A stretch of 64,000 nucleotides of DNA from Lachnospiraceae bacterium (GTDB lineage: Bacteria > Bacillota > Clostridia > Lachnospirales > Lachnospiraceae). Position numbers and translations under genes: made by a program. Positions 17,568-27,056 of the stretch are shown here, in pieces; the first letter of the stretch is position 1; each line of letters opens with the position of its first letter. The DNA is taken from assembly GCA_902363445.1 (NCBI GenBank), contig CABJAB010000001.1:434001-498000 (forward strand), in the 5' to 3' direction. The notes beneath the pieces were generated by a model. The model worked only from the letters and a program-made list of their open reading frames with translations, did not search any database and was not told the DNA's origin.

Positions 17568-20174
17568 TTATCTATTTCGTTCTTCATAGTAGCAATGCAG
17601 GTATATGCTGCCAAGAGGGGTATTTGTATTCCAGCCATGTTGCTGCAGTACTGCTTCCAGCTGTTCCAAAATAGTATTATCCTCCTCTGCACAATTTCCC
17701 GCATATCTTTGATACGGTTCTAATTTAACCCTTAAACTCCTCCATGTGGAGGCCGGCTTCTGGGCAAATGCCATCATAAACCGAAATTCATTTGTACATC
17801 GCGCATTTACTTTTTCCTCGCCGATAAAACGCTTTCTTTCCAGCCGTTCCGCGATACCCAGAAGCTTCCCATATATGGCGCTCCGCATATCTTTTTCGGC
17901 GTCCCATATCTGAGGCGTCCAGGAAAACCGTGTTTTTCGATAGAACACTCGCCGCATACCATAGTAACCATGCAGATAGCTGCCATCCAACGGTGCTATT
18001 GACTCCCGTTCCGACTGTGACATTTGCATTTCAACGATTCCAATCAGCCTTTGATAATAATCAGCCTTCTCCCCTAATCTTTCCAGATAAGGAAGAAGTT
18101 TGTCATGTAATCTTCCCCAGCTTTCATATGGCCTTGCTGCAAACACCGTCATCATCTGCATGGCATTCGTCATGCCGGTCCGTTCTCCGTCACTGGCCTC
18201 CTGCTCCGCAGCATCTGCAATTGCCAGCAAACATCCGTATAGTTCTGAGCGTCTGCTTGATAGCTCATACAAAAATTTTTCTTCGTCTTCTTTCCGACCC
18301 TGCGGTTCCCATTTTTGAAAAAGGCTCTGCCTCTGGCTGGAAAACCCCTGCAGGAATTCCAACGAAAGCTCCCCGCATTCATATCTGTTCTTTCCCAAAA
18401 ATAACTCTTCTATTTCTCCCAGTATCAATTGATATATCCTACCGTTAGTCCCAAGCTTTTTAAAACTTGGAATCAACTTCTCATGAATCTTCGGCCACGT
18501 TTCGAACGGGCGCTGTACGAACTGCTGCATTAAACGGATTGCATTCGTCGGGTAATCCCGTCCCTTATCCATTGCTCTTTCTTCAATAAAATCCGCCACA
18601 GCTAAAATACGGCCATATAAATAGTCTGATTTTTTTGTATCAAGCTGCAATTCAGGGAAAAATGCTCCATTATCTCCCTGTTTCCCGCGCTGTTGAAAGC
18701 AATAAATCATCGCACAAGCAGTATCCAGGCTGTCCTCCCATGAAGATCTGGACCATTGCCGTTCTTTGCCACTGACGAAAGCGAGAGGATTACATACTCT
18801 GTAAAATGCACTTCGAATAACATCCAAAGGCAGCGGCCGCTTGTCCACAATACAGCTCAAAATTTTTGCCTGCAGTTTACGCATCAATTTCGTATGGGAT
18901 TTTTCACATTTTTTATCCTTCTTTGCCGCATTTACCGCGTCAATCCCCATTACAGCAACGGCAATACTGTCCGGAGTTGGGGTTCCTATTTCTTTTATTT
19001 TCTTTTTTCGGTTATATTGCCACCAGCAGCAATCCTTATACCAGTTTTCTAAACGTTCCACATATTCATTTCCAGGGCACTCCTGATAATAAGTAACGGA
19101 CATCCTTCCATCCGTCGCCGCTTCCAATCCCAGTATCACCGTACAATTTATCCGTTCCGGGTTATAATCGCGAAGCTTACCTCCATAACCGCTGGCAGCG
19201 GAATTCACCTCTTTCGCGTAACTTGCAAATGTATTGATCACTGGTCTGGATGTATCCTCTTCCTCGTCTTCTTCCTCTCCCCAAAAACCATTTTTTTCAT
19301 CAAGCGGTACTTTTATGACCGCACCATTTGTATTCCAAACCACCCATGTCATACCATATTTCTGTATTCCCTGACGCGCTATGAGCCAAGCCAACGCATT
19401 ATGCGCGCGAACAGACGCGTCAAAACTAACCGATGCTGCGCTGCGGTCATCTATAAAACGCCCTTTATACTGAAAAGGAAATTCTGAGTCCTTCGCTGAA
19501 ATCAATTTTGCATTTCCCTGCACCTTTGGATGATTTTCCACAAACGGAAGCATTATCCCTTCCACATAGCAGAACTCTCTGGCCCCCGGCATTTTATCCG
19601 AGAGGAAACTCCCCCAGCTCTGCCTGACATCTTCTCTGAGCCATAGATCATCGTTGCTTCCGTCCTGCATTTGAACAGAAAAACATACCATCGCTTTTGT
19701 GTCCTCACCCAATCCATCTCGTTTTTCTGCATTCTTATAGTATTTCAGCTTTAAATTCGGCTGTGACTCCAAATCAGCGAGGAGCGTATGTCTGTCCAGA
19801 TATGTATATACCGCACGCAGGCAGACAGGTGCATCTGACTGCTCACACCATGCACTTAACTGTTCCATATATCGGCCAAACCGTATCAAATTCTTGTCCT
19901 CGTAGACCAGATATTTCAACTGTTCCACCAACGGAAAGGGCGCTCCGTTGTCACCAGTACGACTTTCTGCCTGTGGTGTGCTCGGAATTTCCTGAAACTG
20001 CGTTTCGTCCATTAACTCATCTGCTGATATAAATTGTCCATCCTGCGAAAGCACCACATGATATTTTACTTTTTTACGTACAAATCCCAATGGAACAAGC
20101 ATAACGGACTCTTTTGATTGGCCGCAGACAATCCCGGCGTCATAAGCTTCACACAATTTCTGCATCCAGCCCAT
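17568..20174 (-). CDS. cas8c: Cascade large subunit Cas8c (Csd1) with three tandem Cas11-like modules
   Basis: An 868-residue Csd1 protein that recognises PAM and helps R-loop formation; ordinary members are roughly 570-650 residues. Residues 1-515 cover the usual N-terminal part (MQKLCEAYDAG, YLDRHTLLADLE, CYVEGIMLPFVENHPKV, SFDASVRAHNALAWLIARQG). The C terminus holds three homologous blocks: 518-618, 645-745 and 767-866. Each reads Y-G-x-L-L-a-I-A, a TN motif, F-x-x-x-P-x-x-x-W, K-L-x-P-y and a final GYY/GFS-x-x-R element, which is the helical domain also translated separately as Cas11c. The ATG at 20174 is 5 nt after GGAGG inside the cas5c end (26-nt overlap). No strong internal Shine-Dalgarno for a separate Cas11c was found by eye. 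Confidence 0.93.
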   Translation of the reverse strand: MGWMQKLCEAYDAGIVCGQSKESVMLVPLGFVRKKVKYHVVLSQDGQFISADELMDETQFQEIPSTPQAESRTGDNGAPFPLVEQLKYLVYEDKNLIRFGRYMEQLSAWCEQSDAPVCLRAVYTYLDRHTLLADLESQPNLKLKYYKNAEKRDGLGEDTKAMVCFSVQMQDGSNDDLWLREDVRQSWGSFLSDKMPGAREFCYVEGIMLPFVENHPKVQGNAKLISAKDSEFPFQYKGRFIDDRSAASVSFDASVRAHNALAWLIARQGIQKYGMTWVVWNTNGAVIKVPLDEKNGFWGEEEDEEEDTSRPVINTFASYAKEVNSAASGYGGKLRDYNPERINCTVILGLEAATDGRMSVTYYQECPGNEYVERLENWYKDCCWWQYNRKKKIKEIGTPTPDSIAVAVMGIDAVNAAKKDKKCEKSHTKLMRKLQAKILSCIVDKRPLPLDVIRSAFYRVCNPLAFVSGKERQWSRSSWEDSLDTACAMIYCFQQRGKQGDNGAFFPELQLDTKKSDYLYGRILAVADFIEERAMDKGRDYPTNAIRLMQQFVQRPFETWPKIHEKLIPSFKKLGTNGRIYQLILGEIEELFLGKNRYECGELSLEFLQGFSSQRQSLFQKWEPQGRKEDEEKFLYELSSRRSELYGCLLAIADAAEQEASDGERTGMTNAMQMMTVFAARPYESWGRLHDKLLPYLERLGEKADYYQRLIGIVEMQMSQSERESIAPLDGSYLHGYYGMRRVFYRKTRFSWTPQIWDAEKDMRSAIYGKLLGIAERLERKRFIGEEKVNARCTNEFRFMMAFAQKPASTWRSLRVKLEPYQRYAGNCAEEDNTILEQLEAVLQQHGWNTNTPLGSIYLHCYYEERNR

Positions 20175-20925
20175 TCATTCCTCCTCCTTCCCCGGTAAAT
20201 TCCGACTGAAGAGCTTCCTCCGTCAGGCCGCTGAAATTATTAAGCTCTTTTCCGAATTTCTTTACTTTCATCGGGCGAATCTTCCGCTTCATCTCTTCCG
20301 GAATTTCTTCCGGCAGAAGGAACCTGACCACTCCATCTATCATCTTTGGCCTCCAGAATCTGGCAGCCAAAATGGAATCACCGGTCTCATCCGGATAATC
20401 AAATCCATGAAACATTAACCCAAAATCCAATTCTCCATAATCGTCATAATAGCTTTCTCCTTCGCCAAACGTACAAGGCTCCACATATCCCTGGCATTCT
20501 CTTGTTCCCAGGAAAATATCTCTGCGGCCTCCTTTCTCCACCATACGCTTTGCGATATTGTGGTGCTTATTCTCATTAAAATCATTTTCCAGATCTTCCC
20601 GCCGGTTTTCATTAAATATAAAATGTGCCCGGACCTGATAAGTCACATCCTCCAAATAAGTATAGACGGACAGTGTATTCTTCGGCGCGACGTAACTAAT
20701 CGGCCGGATATTTTTCGATTCTGTTCGAATAGGCTTCATAATCCGGACTTCATCCACCACCCATAAAATAGACGGCTTCCAATATATGCTTTCTGTGATT
20801 CCTTTTAACGCCTGATAAGTCGGAAGCATATAGCTGAACTTCTCTCCGCCCATCCGGGCAATCGGATCACTGAATAATGCGTACTTTCCCGACACACAAT
20901 ATTCAATCTGATTTCTGATTTTCAA
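20149..20925 (-). CDS. cas5c: Cas5c (Cas5d) crRNA endonuclease and Cascade subunit
   Basis: A 258-residue RAMP protein that, in type I-C, replaces Cas6 by cutting the repeat hairpin and capping the 5' handle. Typical features are YCVSGKYALFSDPIARMGGEKFSY, PTYQALKGITESIYWKPS and the FLGTRECQGYVEPCTFGEGE region near the active site. No cas6 exists in the locus, as expected. The start is TTG at 20925, 9 nt after AAAGGAGG; the ATG just upstream runs into a stop in another frame. It lies 63 nt after the cas3-fusion stop, the largest gap in the operon. Confidence 0.95.
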   Translation of the reverse strand: MKIRNQIEYCVSGKYALFSDPIARMGGEKFSYMLPTYQALKGITESIYWKPSILWVVDEVRIMKPIRTESKNIRPISYVAPKNTLSVYTYLEDVTYQVRAHFIFNENRREDLENDFNENKHHNIAKRMVEKGGRRDIFLGTRECQGYVEPCTFGEGESYYDDYGELDFGLMFHGFDYPDETGDSILAARFWRPKMIDGVVRFLLPEEIPEEMKRKIRPMKVKKFGKELNNFSGLTEEALQSEFTGEGGGMNGLDAEIV

Positions 20926-20988
20926 TACGACATTCCTCCTTTGTTTTATTCGTACTTGTTGATATGGAAATGCTCGTTTACATAATCG

Positions 20989-23900
20989 TCACATTATGAG
21001 ATCCACCATTTCCCGCGGCGTAATACTAACTCCGGCCCAGGCGTTGTAATACTCTTCCTTTAAAGCAACTGCACCGGTATCTCCCAAAGAAATCAGGGCG
21101 CCTTCTCTTCCCAATCGCTCAAAAATCTGTTCAAATAAATCCACACTGTATCGCTGTGCTTTTTTTAAATATTTGATTTCCTCACTGAGGGGATGCCGGC
21201 CGGCCAACTTTTCAATCAACTCTTTTCCCTTTCCATAAGGAACTATTACACTTTTTGTTTTTTGGTCGATGACTCGGAAAGCTGATCCGGCAGTCCGGAA
21301 GCTCTGACTAAGTCGTTTGCTGAGATTAGGTAAAGGATTATCCTGCAAATCCTCAGCTACATTCCGGCACTCTCTGTTAGTGGAAAACATGGTGACCAAA
21401 TCTGAATTCCATTCTTTATACGGGTATTTCTCCACCTTCTGAGTATAAACTTCTTCTTTTTCAAAATATTTTTTGATCATCTGTGGGGTTCCTATTTCAT
21501 CTATATCTCCTATGCTGCTGAACAGGCTCATACTGATTTCTTTTCCTTTCTGGATATCCGGCAATCGCCCCAGTCTCTCCTCAGCCAGATTCCACAAATA
21601 TACGTATCCCCTATCTGCTTCACAGTTTCGATTACAACGCCCAGCCGCCTGAACCACACTCGGAATGCCGGCCAAACTTCGTATCACGATTGGAAAGCTC
21701 ACATTGATCCCCGCTTCGATCAAGGCTGTGGAAACACAGCAAACCAGTTTTTCTGCTTCCAGCCAGGCTTTAACCCACCGAACGATTTCTGTTCGATGCT
21801 CTGGACACATAAGTGTGCTCAGATGCACACACAAAACCTTGTTTTCTCCACAGTCTCTTGCATATTCCTCAAGTGCTTCATCCGAAAGTCCCTGTTTGAT
21901 TTCTACTAAACCATAATTCAGTATTTCCAGCTGCTCTAAAATCCCCTTAAAAACATTCCAAGCCGCATCCTTTGTATTTACAATAGTCAGCACGGATTTT
22001 TTATCTCGAATAAACTCGACAATATCAATGGCAGCCTCTTGATATCTCCGCACCTCCAATTGCGGAATATAAGTTACCCGCTTTAATTTTCGATACAGCG
22101 CATCCACATCTGGGACTAATTCTTTCGCTTCTAAATTCAGCTCCGGCTGTGTTGCCGTACAGAGCAACACGGTACAGTTACAATAGCGCACAAGAAATTG
22201 AATGGCTTTTTCAAACAATTCCCGGCATCTTTTAGGCAGAGCCTGAATCTCATCAAAAATAAGAACTGAATCCACAAGGCGGTACATTCTTCTCGCTTTG
22301 CTATTACCATTCTGAAACAACGAGTCCAGAAATTGAACTAAACTGGTCAAAATAATGTCGCTGTCCCACCGCTCTGTCAATCTTCGATACTTCTTCTCCT
22401 CTTCTTCATCCTCCAGGACCACATTGGAATGATGCTCGAGAATTGACGGATAATCAGAAAGCGCATCTCTGATATCCTTAGAATTTTGATCCAGTATCGT
22501 ATTCATAGGTATAAAATAAAAAATTCTCCTCTGACCATACTTTTTGGCCTGAGCAAGGGCAAACCGCAGACTGGAATACGTTTTCCCTCCTCCCGTGGGA
22601 ACTGACAGAGTATAAATTCCCGGTTTTAATTCTCCCGCATCTCTGCACCACTCGGATATATTCCATCGAATCTCCGCCAATTTCCCTTTTTGGGGAAAAC
22701 TTCCCAAAAAAGTCTCAAGCTCAAGAAGAAGCTTTTTCCAATCCGGCTGATCATTCTGAAACGTTTCAAAGGGATTGGCATCATAATCAAAGCATGCAGA
22801 ATCCCATCTGTCTGAATCAATAAGTATACTCAGTAAGAGCCGCGCCAGCATTCCCCAGTCAAAAGAATATTTATCCAGTCCAAATTTCTCTAGTTCTCCG
22901 CATGCTTCAGTAAACAGCTCATCCAATTCCTCGGCAGATGCTATCTCTGAATAGAAGTTTCCCATGGCCTCCATATAATAGTCATCCGACTGCTCCTCCA
23001 AACCATTCAAATATGGAGAATTTCCAGAATCATTCAAGCAGTCCGGCAAACCGGCATGATGCCCATAAATACACAAAGCGATCAATTGAGCCGTTTGCCT
23101 TTCCTTTGCCGTTTTCGCCGGCATCCACCAATGCCGGTGAACATAGAGTGCCCCCAAGCCGGCGTGATTAGGGTGCTTATCGCCGGCCCCTCGCAAGAAG
23201 CTTAAAAAATCTACGGTTCCCTTCCCGAAGTCGTGAAGCAGACCAGTCAATTTTGCCAATATGCCTAAACCTAATTTTTCAGCTGCCCAAAAACATAATT
23301 TCGACACATTTCTGCTGTGTTCACTCCATGACTGTTCCCTCCCATCGGATTCTCTTTTATGAGCGATCATACTGCACTTCTGTTCTTCTATTTCAAGAAG
23401 AAATCGGTCATAGTCAGACACAAACATTCTATCCTGTACAATGCGATATTTCTCAAACTCTGTTTCCGCATAAAGTTTCGCCTGTTCTGCACTGACTTTA
23501 CCTGCACCCGTCAGTATTTCATTCCCATTGAATTCCAGGAACCCATCCAGGCGTTTTGCCCAATCCTCCATGCTCATTGGAATTTTACGTTCCGCCTGCA
23601 ATTCTGCATAATCAAGATATAGCGATACAATTCTCTCCATATAGGACATTTCTTTATCATTCAAATAATTTTTGGCAATCGAGACATCTGACTTAACAAT
23701 TTTCCCATCAGGAGCCGATGTCCAAGTAGTCAGGCCCATATATTCTTTCTCAGCATCAGCTCGTTCAACAATTAATTCTGCCGCTGTATGTCTGTGGACA
23801 GCCCAATGCATCTTATTTTGTACAGTTTGGAAAAAACGTCTGGTGGTCATTGCATCTTTATCGTAATCGAAAGCCGTAGCATATAAGTCAGTAATTTTTT

Positions 23901-24402
23901 GATAAAATTTCCGTTCAGAAAGTCGTATTTCCCGAATATTCTGCAATTGCCTTTCAAAATATTCATCTGTAAACATATGACCTTTTTTCAGACGCTCCTT
24001 ATCCATAGTCCAGCCCTGAATTGTATAATCTTTCACTATTTGTCCTGACCATTTACGAAAGCGTACCGCACGTTCATTATTCACCTTAAACCCAACAGCA
24101 ATAATTGCCTGTAAATTATAGTGTTTCGTACAATAGGATTTACCATCTGCCGCAGTTATTAAGTATTTCTTAATAACTGCTTCTTCCAGTAATTCGCCAT
24201 CTTCAAATATTTTCTTGAGGTGCTGATTGATTGCAGATACTGAAACATTATATAATTCCGCCATCATTTTCTGTGTCAGCCATATATTTTCATCTTCATA
24301 TCGCATCTCAAAGCTGTCTGCCTGATCTCCAATAGACGCGACATATGTTAAATACTCTGCTGCAGAACTGTGTATTGTAACCTCTGTTTTCTTGTTTACC
24401 AA
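20989..24402 (-). CDS. cas3: RhuM-Cas3 fusion: N-terminal RhuM-family domain joined to type I-C Cas3 nuclease-helicase
   Basis: About 1137 residues (1145 if an ATG at 24426 without a site is used; numbers below use that frame). Residues about 45-345 form a complete RhuM-family protein: a DNA-binding-like WLTQKMMAELYNVSVSAINQ, then ADGKSYCTKHYNLQAIIAVG, SERKFYQKITDLYATAFDYD and MGLTTWTSAPDGKIVKSDV. Cas3 follows after about ten residues from IAHKRESDG (353-361). HD nuclease residues are H370, H398-D399, H456-H457 and D538. Helicase motifs are TGGGKT (611-616), DEIQ (725-728), SLVQFLDSL and QAAGRCNRN. The start TTG at 24402 is 9 nt after AAGGAGG. No stop or good internal ribosome site separates the halves. 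Cas3 degrades targeted DNA; the RhuM role is unknown. Confidence 0.93.
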   Translation of the reverse strand: MVNKKTEVTIHSSAAEYLTYVASIGDQADSFEMRYEDENIWLTQKMMAELYNVSVSAINQHLKKIFEDGELLEEAVIKKYLITAADGKSYCTKHYNLQAIIAVGFKVNNERAVRFRKWSGQIVKDYTIQGWTMDKERLKKGHMFTDEYFERQLQNIREIRLSERKFYQKITDLYATAFDYDKDAMTTRRFFQTVQNKMHWAVHRHTAAELIVERADAEKEYMGLTTWTSAPDGKIVKSDVSIAKNYLNDKEMSYMERIVSLYLDYAELQAERKIPMSMEDWAKRLDGFLEFNGNEILTGAGKVSAEQAKLYAETEFEKYRIVQDRMFVSDYDRFLLEIEEQKCSMIAHKRESDGREQSWSEHSRNVSKLCFWAAEKLGLGILAKLTGLLHDFGKGTVDFLSFLRGAGDKHPNHAGLGALYVHRHWWMPAKTAKERQTAQLIALCIYGHHAGLPDCLNDSGNSPYLNGLEEQSDDYYMEAMGNFYSEIASAEELDELFTEACGELEKFGLDKYSFDWGMLARLLLSILIDSDRWDSACFDYDANPFETFQNDQPDWKKLLLELETFLGSFPQKGKLAEIRWNISEWCRDAGELKPGIYTLSVPTGGGKTYSSLRFALAQAKKYGQRRIFYFIPMNTILDQNSKDIRDALSDYPSILEHHSNVVLEDEEEEKKYRRLTERWDSDIILTSLVQFLDSLFQNGNSKARRMYRLVDSVLIFDEIQALPKRCRELFEKAIQFLVRYCNCTVLLCTATQPELNLEAKELVPDVDALYRKLKRVTYIPQLEVRRYQEAAIDIVEFIRDKKSVLTIVNTKDAAWNVFKGILEQLEILNYGLVEIKQGLSDEALEEYARDCGENKVLCVHLSTLMCPEHRTEIVRWVKAWLEAEKLVCCVSTALIEAGINVSFPIVIRSLAGIPSVVQAAGRCNRNCEADRGYVYLWNLAEERLGRLPDIQKGKEISMSLFSSIGDIDEIGTPQMIKKYFEKEEVYTQKVEKYPYKEWNSDLVTMFSTNRECRNVAEDLQDNPLPNLSKRLSQSFRTAGSAFRVIDQKTKSVIVPYGKGKELIEKLAGRHPLSEEIKYLKKAQRYSVDLFEQIFERLGREGALISLGDTGAVALKEEYYNAWAGVSITPREMVDLIM

Positions 24403-24502
24403 GTTTCCATCCCTCCTTTTCCCCATAAAGTTATCATATAAGCTCTGCTTTTAGATTTCTGCTTTTTCGTGCTCTATGAATACCGGATGGGCATCACTCA
24501 AG

Positions 24503-25930
24503 TCAGATAGTTTTGTTTCTTCCCAGTTCCACGCAAACCTCGCAGTGTACCCCCTGCGGGAACATATCCACCGGCTGCACCTTCTCCGCCTTGTACGCCT
24601 CACCGCATAGATATTTCAGATCCCTCGCCAAGGTGGCGGAATCGCAGGACACATAGATGATCTTCCCTGGCCTCATCTGGACCATGGTCTTTAAAAGTGC
24701 CTCGTCACAGCCTTTCCTGGGCGGATCCACAACAATGACGTCCACAGAGGCCTCCTCATGCTCCTCATACCACCGGGGCACTACTTCCTCAGCCTTTCCC
24801 ACAAAGAATTCCGTATTCGGAATACCGTTAAGCTTCGCATTTTCCCGGGCATTTTCTATGGCCGCCGGTACGATCTCCACTCCGAATACCTGTTTCGCCC
24901 TCTGTGCCAGAAACAGGGAGATAGTGCCGATACCGCAGTACAGATCCCATACGGTCTCCGAGCCTGTCAGGCCGGCGTATTCCAGGACCTTCCCATAAAG
25001 CTTCTCCGTTTGGACAGGGTTCACCTGGTAAAAGGACTGAGGAGAAATCTTATAAGTGAGGGCGCCGATCCGGTCGGTGATATAAGGCAGGCCTGAAAGG
25101 CATACTACCTTCTCTCCCAATATCACATTGGTCCTTTCCCGATTGATATTGACAGATACCGAGGTCATCCCCTTTATTTTCATCAGCCGGTCCGTCAAAA
25201 CCTGCGCGCGGGGAAGACGGCCTCCATTGATGACCAGGCAGACCATGATCTCCCCGGTGTGATAGCCTGTCCGAATCAAGGCGTGACGCACCAGACCGGT
25301 ATGTCTTTCCTCATTATAGGGCTCAATATGATACTCTTCCATGAACCTCTTTATGATCTGCAGGATCTTTTCGCAGACCGGCGCTCCCAGACAGCACTCT
25401 TTTGTCTCCACAATGGAGTGAGTCCGGCCTGCGTAAAAGCCATAGACGATCCTCCCGTCTTTTGCCCTACCAAAAGGAAATTGTCCCTTGTTCCGGTAAT
25501 GAAAGGGGCCGCTTCCCCCGGTTTCCCCCTGCCTCTCTTTATCTGAAAAGGGTTCTTCTCCTATTTCCATTCCCAATATCGGCTCCATGGGAAGGCTGTC
25601 CTCTGAAAAGCCTCCGATGCGTACCAAATGATTCCGCACCTTGTCCTCTTTAAACTGAAGCTGTCTTTCATAGGACATCGCCTGAAGCTGGCATCCCCCG
25701 CAGGGCGCGGCGGCGGGACATCTGGGCGTCACGCGATAGGGAGACGGCTCCAGGATGGTCAGCACGCGGCCATAGCCATAGTGTTTTTTGGCTTTCACCA
25801 CTTTCCCCTCGATATGGTCCCCTATGACCGCATCCTTAATAAAAAGGGTATAGCCATTGACTCTGCCTATACCCTCTCCCTGTTCGTTCATATCTTCAAT
25901 AACCGTCTGAAAAACTTGGTTTTTTTCCAA
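24503..25930 (-). CDS. rlmD: 23S rRNA (uracil-5-)-methyltransferase RlmD/RumA family
   Basis: A 475-residue SAM-dependent RNA methyltransferase. An N-terminal TRAM domain (residues 5-60) is followed by the Fe-S cysteines in CPAAAPCGGCQLQ. The methyltransferase domain has VWDLYCGIGTISLFLA (SAM loop), VVDPPRKGC and YVSCDSATLARDL, whose Cys is the catalytic nucleophile. It likely makes m5U in 23S rRNA; RlmCD-type or TrmA-like specificity cannot be separated by eye. The start is TTG at 25930 after AAGGAG. It precedes the cas operon on the same strand with only ~75-100 nt between, so readthrough into cas is possible. Confidence 0.9.
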   Translation of the reverse strand: MEKNQVFQTVIEDMNEQGEGIGRVNGYTLFIKDAVIGDHIEGKVVKAKKHYGYGRVLTILEPSPYRVTPRCPAAAPCGGCQLQAMSYERQLQFKEDKVRNHLVRIGGFSEDSLPMEPILGMEIGEEPFSDKERQGETGGSGPFHYRNKGQFPFGRAKDGRIVYGFYAGRTHSIVETKECCLGAPVCEKILQIIKRFMEEYHIEPYNEERHTGLVRHALIRTGYHTGEIMVCLVINGGRLPRAQVLTDRLMKIKGMTSVSVNINRERTNVILGEKVVCLSGLPYITDRIGALTYKISPQSFYQVNPVQTEKLYGKVLEYAGLTGSETVWDLYCGIGTISLFLAQRAKQVFGVEIVPAAIENARENAKLNGIPNTEFFVGKAEEVVPRWYEEHEEASVDVIVVDPPRKGCDEALLKTMVQMRPGKIIYVSCDSATLARDLKYLCGEAYKAEKVQPVDMFPQGVHCEVCVELGRNKTI

Positions 25931-26004
25931 TATAAAAACTCCTTATTCCGGCCACCTCACATCTATGACGCCGGCGGCCTGCAATTTTAAATCTGATTCT
26001 GGGT

Positions 26005-26949
26005 TCAAAGCTCCGTGGACATCCGCACATTGGAATCCAACAGCCGGTTGAATCCCAGCCAGTCATGATTACCCGCATTCCCTGCCAGAAGCTCCGTCAT
26101 CGTCTGCATCTTGGCATCGGTATTGTCCGCGAAGTTCAGCGCTATGGCCTCCGCCAGCGCCGGCTTCTTCGGAGAACCGTACTCATACTCCCCATGATGG
26201 GCCAGAATACAATGCTTTAATTCCGACGCCGTCTTATGCGGAAACCCCGGTACCGTCTTAAGCTTCTCATCAACCATCAGCGTGCCCATCACAATATGCC
26301 CGAGCAGTTGTCCGTCATCGGTATAATCATTTTCCGGAAAATCTGAAAGCTCTTTCGTCTTTCCAATGTCATGGAACAGTGCGGCAGCGATCAGAAGATC
26401 CCGTTTCAGGACCGGATAATGGCCACAGTAAAAATCACATAGCTGCGCCACGCTCAGAGTGTGCTCCAATAAGCCTCCCACAAAACCGTGGTGAACGGTC
26501 TTTGCCGCCGAATGTCCTTTGAAGGACTGGATAAACGCCTCATCCTCCACAAAAAAACGTTCTGCCAGGGTCCTCAGCTTCTCATTTTCAATACTTTTCA
26601 CAAAGCGGATGAGCTCCGCATACATCTGGTCAATATTCTTGGAGGAAACGGGGAGATAATCCGCAGGATTGTATTCCCCTGCGGCAGCCATCCGCACGCG
26701 CCGGACATTGACCTGCAGCGCCCCCTGAAAGCTGGTGACGTCACCGTCGATCTTAATATAATCCAATGCTTCAAAATGGTCGATGCCCCCAGAGAGCTCC
26801 CATATCTTTCCGTCCACAACGCCGGTTTTATCCTGCAGTACAAGGGAATAATACGTCTTTCCCATTTTGGTCTTCGCGACCTGCTTCGTCTTGCAAAGAT
26901 AAATTTCTGAAAGCCGTTCGCCCTCGCGCAAAGTCTCAATATATTTCAT
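26005..26949 (-). CDS. yhaM: 3'-5' exoribonuclease YhaM family protein
   Basis: A 314-residue protein with an N-terminal OB fold (about 10-95) and an HD domain. The metal site appears as KTVHHGFVGGLLEHTLSV, AALFHDIGKTKEL and ILAHHGEYEYGSPKKP. YhaM degrades RNA and single-stranded DNA ends in Bacillota. The ATG at 26949 follows GGGAG. It lies 74 nt upstream of rlmD on the same strand, with no terminator seen between. Confidence 0.9.
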   Translation of the reverse strand: MKYIETLREGERLSEIYLCKTKQVAKTKMGKTYYSLVLQDKTGVVDGKIWELSGGIDHFEALDYIKIDGDVTSFQGALQVNVRRVRMAAAGEYNPADYLPVSSKNIDQMYAELIRFVKSIENEKLRTLAERFFVEDEAFIQSFKGHSAAKTVHHGFVGGLLEHTLSVAQLCDFYCGHYPVLKRDLLIAAALFHDIGKTKELSDFPENDYTDDGQLLGHIVMGTLMVDEKLKTVPGFPHKTASELKHCILAHHGEYEYGSPKKPALAEAIALNFADNTDAKMQTMTELLAGNAGNHDWLGFNRLLDSNVRMSTEL

Positions 26950-27056
26950 TTCATTCTCCCGTCTTTTTCTTATCTTTTATATTTTCCGGCTTTTGATATG
27001 CCGTCTTTTCCATTGTATCAAAGCCGTTCCGCTGGGCTTATCGTAGGAGATCCCTC

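Noticed and set aside
23370..24402. Separate rhuM and cas3 genes
   Set aside because: One open frame covers both and the inner ATG at 23370 has no good ribosome site upstream; a sequencing error cannot be excluded from sequence alone.
23391..24402. Fic/Doc AMPylase activity in the RhuM half
   Set aside because: No HPFx[D/E]GNGR-type Fic motif is present, although older labels link RhuM with Fic/Doc.
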